64,000 nt of DNA, taken from NCBI GenBank assembly GCA_964247055.1, contig OZ176052.1, positions 3,286,001 to 3,350,000 on the forward strand. Reading direction: 5' to 3'. This DNA comes from Paragordius varius (Eukaryota; Nematomorpha). The notes under the pieces are model-generated. The model worked only from the letters and a program-made list of their open reading frames with translations, was not told where the DNA came from and searched no databases. The position numbers and the translations under genes are program-made. Below are positions 36,624 through 49,800 of the stretch, piece by piece. Every line of letters starts with the position of its first letter. Position 1 is the stretch's first letter.

Positions 36624-39600
36624 ATGTTCGTTCTCCTTAAGCAAACCATGAATAAGAATATTGTATCTATAACTTTTGTGTTATTCATATCCAACAACCT
36701 AATATCGACAAGTAAATTACAAGATTTTCCAATCACTCAATTAACCGGGCTGAAAGATGTCAATATTGGGGCTTTATATGAAATATACCATAGAAGTCCA
36801 AATCGAAACAGTATGTGTAGTAATTCTTTCAATGAGATAACGATAGTCAATGCCCTAAGTGTAATATACACAATATCGGTGTGGAATCAAAGATTATTTC
36901 GACCCAAATATAACATAAGTGTTGGTTATATCATATTACCTACTTGTAGGAATCCTGGAACAGCACAGGTTTTATCGTTGTTACATTAAGTATATAATTG
37001 AAGTATATTATACTGTTTAAAACAGGGCTGCCCAACACAAATGGTATTTTATTTCAAAAAAATCTCGGCGAGCCGCATTGATAAAATATAGCAAATGGAT
37101 ACATCAATAAATATTTTATTATATTTCAATAATGGGACTGTCAAAATTACAATCATCAGATATATATTAATTATTTAAATAGTTTATTCCGTTGGCAATA
37201 TCTTTACGGTTTTCGTTTTTAAAAATTTTGAATGATAATTTTACCTTAAAGATTTTAATGAAATCCATTTTAATCACAAATATGTGGCATATATAAATAT
37301 TCCATCTTATAAAATAACGCTTTACTGAATAATCAATGGTGTTATTAAACTATACAGATATTATTATAAAAAAATAATATATATCAATAATATTAATTTA
37401 ATTTTACTGAGATATTTTCTAAACTAAAAATGTTGTATTCATTTTTGCGCGGGCCGTTTTTTTGAAGAAGTGCGTGTTGGAAACGCCTGGTTAAAACAGG
37501 CGGGCATTTACTATTGATAATTCGGCCCAGTTATCAAGCGCTAAAATTCCTAATAATAAAATTTCACTTTTATAAAAAAAGGCAAACTAATGATTGATTT
37601 TACAATATATGTATACTTTATACCAGGGGTGCCTAACTTACAGCCGACGAGCCGCATACAGTTTTCCAAAAAATTTTGAAAAAAGCAAATAAATCCAATA
37701 ATTTATAATGTTAGAAATTTTTTCGTAAAAATTACAATTATACTGAAATATTATTTTTTGATAAAAATTATTAAGAATTACATATTTCGTTTATCATCAC
37801 CATTAATTGTTTAGTAAGGGCTATTTTAAGGCTTTGAATATTTAGATATACCACCTATTACCCTTATTTTTTCAATGCAGTCCGCCGGATTTTTAAAAAT
37901 GCGGTCCACGAAGGTTTGTGTGTCGGACACTCCTGCTTTAAGCGTTATAATACTGTATTATTAATCTTAAATGGTGATTTTAGAAATAGCCTTTACCATA
38001 ACACAAACTTTTGTACTAAATTTTCTAACAACCAATAAGGTCTAAAAGCAAATTACTTATTTATTTAGGCATGTTAAACAATTCAATATATACGCTCTTT
38101 ATAATTATACAACCAACGGTTAAAGTCATAACTGAAATATAATGATCCTAAAACTATAAAATACTTAAGAGCTTAAAATTTTTTGTTTTTCCGGTTTAAA
38201 AACCTCTATATAAGCTTACGAAAAGAACCATAACTGGAACCGGATGTATTTTTGGAAGGAAAATAGTTTTTTAGGTAGAAACCGCGATTCCGGTTTTCAT
38301 CCCTGAAACATTTACAGAAAATAAACAATTTGTCAAAGGAAATATATCATTGCAATATTATTTTGATAATCCTATTAACAAAATAAATTCCCAAGATTTT
38401 ATTTTTAACCAGATTCAAAGTATTATGTTGAATCGGATGAAAGGCAAGGTTAATCTGCGTGGTATTATTGGGCCTACATCAAGTTACGAAAGTCGAGTTA
38501 TATCACCATATCTGGGGTTTCACGCCATTCCACACATCAGTCCAGAAGTGAATTCTGCCACGCTGGTCGGAAAAGGGTATGTCATTTTTGTTTTAAGTTT
38601 GAATATGCTAAATGAAAATTTTTTTATCATAAAAGCATGCATGCATTGGGGCTTATTTGGATGTGAAATGCACATGTTGCCTTAATTTCCTGACTTAAAC
38701 TTTTCCTTTGTAATATTATATTTTTTGTTTTAATTGTTAAACCAGATTTAGGGCCATGTGATCAATTCACATAATATAAGCCAAGCGAAGTCGACTTAAA
38801 TGACTACCATATTTTCCTAATATTTTTTGTTTTTAACCTTTTATTAGGAAAAAAATGATGGATCAAACAATCTCTAAGTCCACTTATTGATAATTTTTCC
38901 GAAAAAACCGTTTCTAAAATTAACTCCTAAATCTAGATCCGATTTTATCCCTTACGACAAAAAAATATCTTTTTCTTGTGTTTGCGCCTTTGAAATGGTT
39001 TTTAATAATATTTAATATTATAAATATTTAATATTATTCTAGTTTCGAATACCTGTTTACCATTATAAAGAATCAAAAATTTTATCTGCATGCAATCCTC
39101 GATTTAATGAATTATTTCAATTGGAACGAAGTGACAATAATTTACTCGGAATTCTCGTTTTATCAATGGTTTGTAAAACAGCTAAAACAAGCCAGCCTTG
39201 TCCATAAAATATGTATTTTGGATACTATAATGATACCATTAAACACTGTTTTAAGTGATCCGCTTAGCCGAGAACCCAATACCGAGAGAAAGTTTACTAA
39301 ACTGCTAGGGAGGAAAGGACCTCAGCTTGTGTTACTACTTTGTTCTATTGACCACAGTTTACATGCCCTAAAGATCCTTCAACAGTTAAACGTGCTGTTT
39401 GATACTCCTTTATTGTTTGTAGGCATTGATACATGGCCCTCCACCTACATTCTTAACCATCATAAGTTAACCGATTTCGTCCTCGGTTCAATAATTATTT
39501 ACGATATAACAGCAAACAATAATTTGTTTGGAGGTTGGTTGAAAAATATTTCATCCCTAAATTATGGTGAAAGAGGTCGGCATCCTTGGTTATCTCACCT

Positions 39601-42600
39601 GCACCATGTATATAAAATGGATTACAGAAGATGGTATTTTTTAGTAGATGAGCGCATATCTCCAAACATTGATGCAACAACCGCCATACTTTATGCTATA
39701 GAAAATATTATCACCAAACAATGTTTACCCACCATTCATTCAGTTAATAATAAAACACAATTAATCGAATGTGTTATGGAGTCAAATTTACGAGACGCCA
39801 TTTTAAATGTCAGTTTTTATGGATTGACGGGTAGAATTAGTTTTAAAGGTGGTGCGAAGGAAATGGCGAATACGAGTGATAAACATACACTTAATTATGG
39901 GGTATATCTGGAAATTGGCAAACAAAAACTTTATAAGTTAAAAAAAGTTGGTCAAATCCCTGAACAAGGAAACATTACAATCACCGATAATTTATTTTGG
40001 AATAATATTAGTTTTACCAATGCGGTGGGAGCTCCTGCATTCAGATGTTCTAGACCTTGCCGGGCAAACGAACTCAAAGTTACAGGAACCAAAGTATTTC
40101 ATATTGATGATTAATGTATTTTACAAATGCATTTGTTATATTAAATTACATTATGGTATCAATTATGCCCAAATTGTATTAGTGTAAATATAAGGTTAAT
40201 GTGCTTAGAATTATCTTTTCTGCTAAACTTTTATTTTTAACATTTTATAACTTCTATATTCAAAGATTAGTAGTTAGTTATCAAATAGTCCTAATAATTT
40301 AGTGTATAATTACAAATTAAGATGAAAAATCATTTAATTTTTTTTAAATCAATAAAATAATTGGCGTCAACATAAAAACGCTGTAAATAAAAATTTACTT
40401 AATCTCATGGAATTACAACCAGGGCTTCGAACCGGAGCCGGAATCACATGGATCCTTAACCCGGTTCCGGTTCTAATCATCAGGAACAAGTTCCCTTTTG
40501 GTTTCACCTCCAAAATGAGTGGTTCCCAAATGGTTTTATTTTTTTAAAAAAATATACTGTTTAAAATATAACTTTAGATTGATTGCATAATAGCTTGTTT
40601 CTAGTTTTCCATCGAAATGAGATGACCACCATAATTTTAAAATTAATCATTAAAATATTATTTTTTAAAATAAAATAATCATATGATATTATTTTTTAAT
40701 GGAATACCATGTTAACAATTTTTGGAATATTTTACCCTTAACACCTGAAGAGAATCATAGATATAATTAATTGCTTTAAGATATGGATTGGGAACATTTA
40801 CCTTATTAATTAATGATTCTGGTAAAAAACCACAAACTTTAGCGCCCATAATCTATTACCCATAAAAATAATGAGCCACCCTAACCTCGGACCATGGGCC
40901 ACATGAGGCCCTTTCGATTTTTGGCCACAGTAAAAATAGTCAAATTTATCATGTAAGGTTCCATTAGTTGAAATACTATGGCTAAAAGTAACTTTCCACG
41001 CTATTATATTTTCAGATGTGAGAAATCTGATAACCAAATTACTTGTCGCAATCATTAACTCTAGTTAATACAGATACACCTATTACCTATCTTTGTACCT
41101 TACATTTAGCTATTTCATTTTTTATAAATTCTGTTTTGATTTACGATTTTTTATATTTTGGTTTATATTATAATAAAAATGTTATATGAATACTATTTAA
41201 TAAAACAGGAACCGAAATGAAACTGGTTTCAAATATATAGAACCGGTTCCGGAACTAATTCTAAGAAAAGCAGGCCAATTCCAACCGTCCAGGTACCAAA
41301 CCGGTTCTGGTTTAATTTTTCGAACCTATTCGAAGCCCTTTATAACATATTATATCCAGTTTATGATGAGTGTAAATTTTGGAATAATTAACGGAAAGTT
41401 TTTAAACAAAATAACAAAAAAAGTTTTGGAAAGTCAAAAATCTCACTACACCCATATTTGTTAGATTATAATATTTTTGAATAAATTTTTGTGCTGGCTT
41501 TCAAGAGCTTAAATATAGCCAAATCTTTGATTTTTGGTATAATTAATATTATCCGAATTGCTATGAATTAATTTATATCCTGTAAATTTATTATCCGAAA
41601 TATAAAATAATATAACTGATATTTTAAATAATTACATTAATGTTAGTTGGTTAACATTAGAAGTTTTTTACCACCAATGTGTTAATGGTATGTTATTTAA
41701 ATATTTTGTAGGTATGTTGTTGGACTTGCATAACTTGTAGAAAGCGTCAAATATTTACGCCTGTCGATCAATTAGCTAATCATAGTCTCCGACCATGTTT
41801 GGATTGCCCAAAGTATACATGGCCCCTGTACAATCGATCAAAATGTCAAAATTTGCCTATTCAACACATCGATAATCTCACTATTTATCCCTTCTTAGTA
41901 TTTGTTGGTACAATAGGTTTATTAAGCGCTTTAATTCTCATTATATCGTATGTGGTGAGTCAATCAAAAATTGAATACCAATTCGAGTATCGTCCACTTT
42001 TGTACGCTATGTATGCGAGTATTTTGTTAGGGTTCATCGGATATTTTCTCCTTATATCGAATCGACCGAATCCGAAAATTTGTGGGACTGCAACATTTTT
42101 GTATTCAAACTCAATTACAATGATACTAAGCGTTATCATTGCAAAACAATATATAATCTTGCGCAAGCAAAAAAATAAAGGCAAATCCACTAAAATTCAA
42201 AAGATGGCTGTTACAATATTTTCGGTTATCGTTGTGTTACAGGTATAATTTATGTATCTAATTAATTAATGATTGGCAATTCTATGTATATTGTGCTATA
42301 TTAAGGGTTATAAATATATTTTTCTCTAATTCGATTATTTTTGTATGAATCACCAGCCCTCAGACTCTGATAATTTTTAGTGCCACTTTGCTTATAAGGA
42401 AAATCTGATTTTAATCAGTAAACTGTTTCGGAAGTTTATCAATATATTCATGGTAAAAAATGTCAAAAAATTTTCATATCTATAGATTATTTAATACATA
42501 TTATATAAGTTTGTGTTTCAAATAAGTTTTGATATTTAAGTTAAGCATCTGACTTGCGAAAATCATAACCATAAATTAGTTAATATCTGGTGAATATTTG

Positions 42601-44279
42601 TTTATGACGGTTCAATGTAAAAAAATTTTCTAGAAAATTAGCGCCGCTTAATTTTTACACACTAGCTTTAATTTTATATTAAAAGCATATGATTAACCCG
42701 TTCGGTACTTGAGATGGAGAGATAAAATATAAGATTTAAGTAAAATTTGTCCAACGAAATAAAAGTCTATGCGTAATATAATGATTTTAAAGTGAAGTTA
42801 ACAAATTAATCGCCTAAATAAACAGATTTAACCCCGTCACAGGACTATTTACTTGTTGTCTTATTTTTTATTTGTAAAATTATTTGTTTAAATTTTGATT
42901 GCCTCGATTGTACCTTCGTTTTACGTGTATATGGTTCGTATTTTTATGGCTGGTTCGTAATATAGAATACCTATCAAATAATTAATTTTTATACTGCCTA
43001 TTAAAGTCAATTATACAAACACAAAGCATGTCAGAACACTAACATTGCAACAAACTGTTTTTAAAGTTTTAACGGAAAAATATAATTGTTTAATAACATT
43101 TTATTAAAAAATTAGAATATCTGTTGTTTAAGATATAGATCAGAAAACAATGAGACCGAACGTAAAACTATAAGTTTTGTTCAAACTAATATTTATATAC
43201 ATCTAGAACAACTAGAGAAAAATGTCCGGGAACCGTTAACAAAAACGTTTTTTTCAATCCCTGTTTATAAAAATATTACTCCTAATAATATCTATTGATT
43301 TAACTATGAATTGTTGCATCTATCTACTTTGAAAAAAAACAAAAATATTTGGTTAACAAGCATATGAATTTACTTTATTAAAAAATATTAATATTTTATT
43401 ATCCTGAATTATTATAAATTTGATAATAATATTTTTATATTTGTTTTTTATTTAAAAAAAGTGTAGGTTCAAATTCAATAACTCCCAATTAAAAGAAAAT
43501 TTGTAGGCACAGTAAACCAAAAATTGTGCCAACAAAATGGTTTTTAGTTAGCATCAATGAATATGCGTTGACATATTTTTAACCAACAATTATCAAACTA
43601 AGGATTTAAGTTATAATATGACTAACTTTATTATCCGCAAAAACATTTCTAGATTTTGTTGACAATCGTTGATTTCCACAACGGTACATCCACAGACAGG
43701 GTTGAATATATACCAAAGTCATTCATAGAATATGATGAAAGGACTGAAACTGTTCCGATGTTGACACCAAAACGTAATAAAGGTTTTAAAATGTGGAGGG
43801 CCAAATATCATAATATTGAAGCTCTTCCTCATATTGAGGAATACTGTTTACCTTATTTATGGCCTATGGATTTACTAAAGTTTTCTATATTATTTCACAT
43901 GAGCCTTATACTATTGCTTGTAATACAAGGTGTATCTATGTACCAAATCTTCTACCTTAATTATAGGGAAATTAATAGGTTACAAACACAAACCATTATA
44001 AATTGCATGGCTTATATACTAGGCATCGTGCTTTATTTCATGTGGACAGGATTCAGAGCCCACATAGCTATTCTATTAGTGTTTGCTACTATTTTGTTTA
44101 CACAATTATATTTTAACTTCAAAGCTCCCTTGCCATACTCGAAAAATCGGACAGGTCAAAGTTCTATTGCTATGCCTGGAACATTGGCTAATTCAAGTGG
44201 TGGTCAACAATCACAACGCAAAGTATCTCCTGTCACGAAAACTTTTAACGCAATTACAATTGATAAAAAATCGGAATAA
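36624..44279 (+). CDS. Class C GPCR (mGluR-like), tandem copy B
   Basis: Paralogue of A. Exons 36624-36968, 38413-38576, 39043-40093, 41712-42242 and 43653-44279 share the phases of A. Hydrophobic N-terminus (SITFVLFISNNLIS). Venus-flytrap: DVNIGALYEIYHR, GIIGPTSSYESRVISPYL, FVGIDTWPSTYIL. Cysteine-rich domain CSRPCRANEL..GTK, interrupted by an intron absent from A and C, then VCCWTCITCRKRQIF. Seven membrane segments as in A: YPFLVFVGTIGLLSALILII, YRPLLYAMYASILLGFIGYF and CGTATFLYSNSITMILSVII begin the bundle, and the last exon has EEYCLPYLWPMDLL and MWTGFRAHIAILLVFATILF. Introns carry several hAT-like elements, which makes this the longest of the three genes. AATAAA lies at 44384-44389. Ligand unknown. 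Confidence 0.92.
37023..37489. mobile_element. hAT-like non-autonomous element in receptor B intron 1
   Basis: The 5' end CAGGGCTGCCCAACAC and 3' end GTGTTGGAAACGCCTG form short imperfect inverted ends of hAT type, with GCGGGCCG near the right end. Flanks GTTTAAAA (37015-37022) and GTTAAAAC (37490-37497) are an approximate 8-bp duplication. The centre is AT-rich and non-coding. Confidence 0.6.
37624..37935. mobile_element. hAT-like MITE in receptor B intron 1
   Basis: 312 bp beginning CAGGGGTGCCTAAC and ending GTCGGACACTCCTG. The flanking octamers CTTTATAC and CTTTAAGC match at six of eight positions, as expected for an aged hAT target duplication. No coding frame. Confidence 0.65.
40420..41341. 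mobile_element. hAT-like element in the copy-specific intron of receptor B
   Basis: Starts CAGGGCTTCGAACCGG and ends CCTATTCGAAGCCCTT, giving inverted AGGGCTTCGAA ends. Both subterminal regions repeat ACCGG/CCGGTT motifs (AACCCGGTTCCGGTTC, GAACCGGTTCCGG). No clear 8-bp duplication. The small minus-strand frame near 40.8-41.06 kb has no transposase motif. Confidence 0.6.
42243..43652. other. Last intron of receptor B
   Basis: AT-rich intron without coding frames. A sequence near 43262 (inverse reading CAGGGATTG...AACGGTTCCCGG) resembles a hAT terminus but no partner end was found. Confidence 0.5.
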
Positions 44280-45532
44280 AATACCAAAAATATAATGTAT
44301 AACAAAGTTACATTACCATAGAGTGACAAATTTTTGGGTCTATTTTGTATACTTTTCCATGCTATTATATGAGATGATTTTTGAATAAAAAATGGGAGAA
44401 TATTCAAGTGAAATGAATTCAAAAGAAACAAAATGCGCCAAACAGCTGATTGTTAGTTTGTGGCTATAACGCTTTTAAGCAGTAGGTAAAACAAAGAAAA
44501 AATGTTTTAATATATGTAGCTTTAATGGTAAAACCATCGCAATAGCTTCGGCCAAAACTTATTTAAGTTGTGGAAAATTTGAGTTTCAGTATACTTATAA
44601 TCCTAACATTTAAAATTTTTCAAACTCTTATGCTTTTATGTCAAAAATTAAAGTTTTCAATGCATATAAATGTACTATAATTTTAACATTTTTACTTGCG
44701 TAAGGTCAAAATAATAGGTTGTGGTCCATTTTGGTTCTTAGTTATTGATCTTATGATCGCATATTTTCCCGGATTATAAATCCTCGTTACTTTTTTCCAA
44801 TAAAATCTAGTCACTCACCTGTTGGACCCTGAAATTTAACATACTATGATTAATGCTTAAAATGATTATGATTTAATGAAAATTTGTGTATTATTATTAT
44901 AATTTATAATAAATGTATTATGTCGTATACAATTTATTATTGCTAAGATTTAACAAAAAAGGATTGCTGTTTACTCATCAATATACACAGGCAGTGAATA
45001 TTTTGGAGCGTATTTAAAATTATCCCGAAAATAATCATCAGACTCTCATTGTGCCACTTTTGGGGCTTACGACTCATTCAAGCTTTCATTTTTGTGGTGG
45101 TTGCCCATGAATCGCAAAATTGGCTCTCTATAGATAAAATTTTGATAACCTAAAATATGGTGCTATGCATAATAGTAAAATATATATTTACAAAGTAAAG
45201 CAATATTTATAATTAATATACTAGCTCAAATCCCTAATTTTTTGGGCCCCACTCGAATGGTCTAGTTTTTTAGAAAAATAAATTAAAATGTGGAAAATTC
45301 ACGATAACACTTTTTATGCAAAATTGTAAAAATAAAATAAACTTGTAAAAAATATCTTTATTTTGCTTAAAAGTTGAATATTAACGAAATTTTGTTAAAG
45401 TATACATTATCTATGAAGCCACGGTATTTTGTTTGTTTTGATTTTGAATAATAGACTATCGGAGTGAAGCGCTTAAAATTAAATATATTTTAAAATAGTC
45501 ATTAAAATGTTTTTTTTGAACAAACAGGTCTG
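44280..45532. other. Intergenic DNA between receptors B and C
   Basis: AT-rich 3' flank of receptor B, with no gene or repeat recognised apart from the AATAAA at 44384-44389. Confidence 0.5.
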
Positions 45533-46170
45533 TTTTTAGACAAATTAATATTTTTGTTGAGATTTGTACGGATTATTGGTTGATATTGCACTACTTTTAA
45601 ATGCTATTTTGCATAAATTCTTTATAATTTCCTATCATGTAAGATTCCAAAATAAAACAGTATAAATTTTTTATACACTCATAAACCAGATGACACAAAA
45701 ATGAAAAAATAAAAAACAATATTTTTTGGTTTTATTTTGATATATAAGTTTTTTTACTGAATAAAATATGAATGTTAAGATTTTAATAGTGAGTTTAGCT
45801 AGTAAATAATTAAAAAAAATTATTTTAATATAGTTTCATGAAAAAATTTTGTCTTTTAAGTGTGTTAAATGAAAAACGCCATCTTTTGAGCTAAGATTTT
45901 ATAGAAACCCTAACTATATAATTTTAGGCTATTTATATATTGAAAATATCTCCTAAAATGAAAACCATAATATCTCAAATTTTATCATTATTTTTTGAAA
46001 TATCCTTATAACCTTAATTTTCCCTTTTGCCTGATTTCGATTTTCTCTCAATATTTCAAAACTAGGTCGTAAACAAATAAAATTTTTACGGCAAATGAAT
46101 ACGCTGGTCATGAGCTATCTCATGAAAAAAAATTATTTCGTTATTTTTTTGCACACAAAGTATCTGAATA
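45533..46170 (+). repeat. ~600-bp block repeated upstream of receptor B (copy 2)
   Basis: Colinear with 35729-36335 and in the same orientation relative to the next receptor gene. It ends about 655 bases before the receptor C start codon. It includes the single inverted-repeat arm at about 45622-45705, but the left arm present at B is missing. Confidence 0.75.
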
Positions 46171-46825
46171 ATTTAGATATTTTTACTATAAAATAGCGTA
46201 ATTAAATATGTTAACTTTATTTATTACTTAAAATAAATATATTTTTTTTAAATTAATTATTTCTGTCACCATCATATTTTATAAAAGAAATTAAATTTAT
46301 CCATATGATATATTATAACATAAATAATTTGATTAACATAATCCAATTGTTAATAATAATACAATAATCCTAATTTGGATGAGCTATAAGTGAATTTTTG
46401 AATGCAAATATTAACCTTCTCTCCAGGAGGGGAAAATGACGTATTTTTTATTTCTTTAAAAAATTAATTGGAAGTTGTAATTATAAACGGAAATCAGATT
46501 CATTAAAAAAATAATGAACAGAATACAATTAAAAAGGGGTAATAAATAAAAAGGAGTCCCAATTATATTAATAATTATCTATTTATACAATAATACAATA
46601 TTGATTTTTTTTCGTCTCTAAAAATTTATCCCGTTGTATTAAAAAATTTAAATTTAATTATTTTCTAATTTTATTTTCTTTTTTTAAAAATTATATTTTT
46701 CTTTTCCTAATTATGAGAATTCTATTGTAAAGACTTGTCATCATAAAAATATTTATCGGCCCAATTTAGATACATATACGCTAACAATTTTTAAACCCTG
46801 CAAAATACATCCAATTACAATAATA

Positions 46826-49800
46826 ATGCTTTGGCTCACACCCTTATTGCATATTTTATTTTTATTCGGTTTACCATACAAAAAATCTTTGGTGAGTGCT
46901 CATAAGTTAGTAGAATTTCCTTTAACCCAATTAGTTCGTTTGGGTGAAATTAATATTGGGGCTTTGTATGAAATTTTTGAACGGAACCCAAATCGACCCC
47001 ATATGTGTAGCAATGTTTACAATGACTATACCATAGTTAATGCCTTGAGTGTCCCCTACACGCTGAGTGTTTGGAATGAAAAACTGTTTCGACCCGAATA
47101 CAATGTTAGTTTGGGTTTTATCATACTACCAACATGTCGGAAACAAGCAACTGCCCAAGTTAATTTTTTTTCATATTGGGTTTTTTATGGTACGCTGGTT
47201 AATTTCTAGAACAAATGGCTAATTTCTCATACATTTTTATATAAAAATTTAAATTTTTATTTACATAAAAACCATTCTCCTTTTGCCACAAATTACAGTG
47301 TATAAGCATAACTTTTCATCATAAGGAAATTATACATTACATAGGTTCAAAGTATTATGTTCAGTCGCATGAAGGACCAAGTTAATCTGAGAGGTTTGAT
47401 TGGGCCAACATCCAGTTATGAAGGCGAGTTTATCTCAGAATATTTGGGTTTCCATAATATCCCACACATTAGTCCAGAAATAAATTCAGCTGCGTTGACA
47501 AATAAAAGGTTTATTTTGCTAATTTTTTTATATGAACCTTAAGTATATTGATAATTATTAAATTTTCTGATTAAAAGATTTGATATTATTTAACTGTTAA
47601 GTCATTCCGTTATTATGTGGAATAAATATAATTAAATATTTAAATGTGATCGGTGTGCTTTTGGAAAGAAAATTATTTAAATGTCTAACTAATCCCACAC
47701 AATCAATTAAATTGTTTAAACCAGCGGTTCTACCGAAAACGCCCCTAGTATTCTAATTTTTAATCCTATTTAAAATTAATAATTAATACATGTTTTCGCA
47801 ATCAATTTATAGATTCAATAGCTTATTTACCATAACAACAAACCAAAGGGTGTATTTAAATGCCATCATAAAACTGTTAATTCACTTTGAATGGAACGAG
47901 ATTACAGCTATTTACTCTGAGTTACCATTTTATCAATGGTTTATTCAGGAAATGAAAACTAGAATGCCAAAGTTAAAGATTTGCCTTGTCAATGCCATAT
48001 TGATTCCCTTTGAGGCTGGTTTGTCGGAACAACAAAAACTTCCGCAAGGCTGGGAAAATTCTAGCCAGATTGTAGAATTCGAAAACTTCTTGAGTCGAAA
48101 AAAGCCAACAATTGTCGTAATGTTATGCACAATCACCCAAAATATTTATACCTTTTTGGCCCTTCAACAAATTAATCTACGTTACAGGACACCCCTTTTA
48201 TTTATAGGGATTGATACTTGGCCCTCTAATTACAACCTTGTGTTCCATAATTTAAGCGATTTCCTCAGAGGGTCTATCGTAATATACGATATTATTACAT
48301 CAACCAACGATGATTATAAACAATGGTTAAGGAGACTTCTAACAACCAACAATACATTGAGGCATGAACCCTGGATAGCCAATCTGGAGAAAAATTTTAA
48401 TGCATTCAATGAAAACCTTAATGTTCTTCTAGACAATCGAATAGCCGTTAATATTGATGCCACTACAGGTTTAATGTATGCACTTGATAATATTATGAAA
48501 AAGTGCAAACTAATGTATAGAGCTGACAAAAAACTTTTCATTCAATGCATAAAAGAATCGAATTTATTACAAAGCATATTGAACGTTAGTTTTAGCGGAT
48601 TAAGTGGCAATATAAATTTTCGTGCGCAACGCGCACACAAGGAAGAATCATTTTTAAGTTATGACAATTATATCCCTGTTAAATTGAATCAATATAATTT
48701 GGTACAAATTGGACAATTTTACGATAGTCGTATCACGCTTCAAAAACCTTTTACTTGGTTTAACTATACTTTTTCGACACCAGCCGAAGCGCCGAAATTC
48801 AGTTGTTCTCCACCCTGTTTGCCAAACCAACAAAAAGTTTCAGGGAGTCGAGTTTGTTGTTGGGGTTGTAGATCATGTTCTGGGAGACGTCAAATATTTA
48901 CACCGCTAGATGAATTGGCTAATAACAGCTTTAATCCATGCATTACGTGCCCATCATTCATGTGGCCCGGGTATAATCATACGTATTGCCGTCCTTTACC
49001 CATTCAGCGAATGTCAAATCTTAGAATGTATCCTTTTCTTTTGTTTGTGGGCGTTGTAGGTCTTGTGCTGACACTATTTCTCATCTTCTTTTATTGGAAG
49101 AACCGAAATACGGCCAAATACCAATTCGAATATCGGCCGCTACTGTATACACAGTATTTGGCTATCTTGTTGGGTTTTATAGCTTTCATGTTACTTATAT
49201 CTAAGCGTACGACTTCAGCGGTATGTGGGAGTGGGCGATTTTTTTACCTCATGTCAACTACTTTAATCTTCAGTACTCTGCTAGCCAAACAATACATCAT
49301 CCTACGCAAACGGGCCAAAGGCAAATCCGTTAAATTTGTGGAAAAAAGGGGATTGATTTTGGTTTTCACAATATCTCTTATACAGGCAAGTTTTTTGAAT
49401 TTAATTTGTAAATTTAAATATATATATATAAAAGGTTTAATTAATAGATGAAGACAAAGGTGGGATAATTGTTTGATAAAATATTTTTATATTTATTACG
49501 CAATTATACATACACATAAAGAATATTTGATTTCGGAGTACATTTGAAATGGGAATCAAAAGTGGTTAAGATTTTTGAAATATACGAAATTAAATTAATC
49601 ATGCATTTAATTTTAGCGATAAAAGTTATGGTTGCATTTATTACTATGTATATTTTATCAAACGATAGCTAATATTAATCATCCTGGATTTCTCTTATGG
49701 TGTACCGTCAAACAAAGTAGAAATAATCCCTGAAACTTTGCAAAGCAATCAAAATCCGTCTGCTAAAAATGCGTCGGGCATAATCAGAAATTTGAAAGTA

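Noticed and set aside
40810-41055. 81-codon minus-strand frame inside the 40.4-kb hAT-like element
   Set aside because: No transposase motif; probably chance frame, perhaps over a nested MITE.
47720-47760. CCAGCGGTTCTACCGAAAAC in a receptor C intron, like a hAT end
   Set aside because: No partner end within the 300-bp intron.
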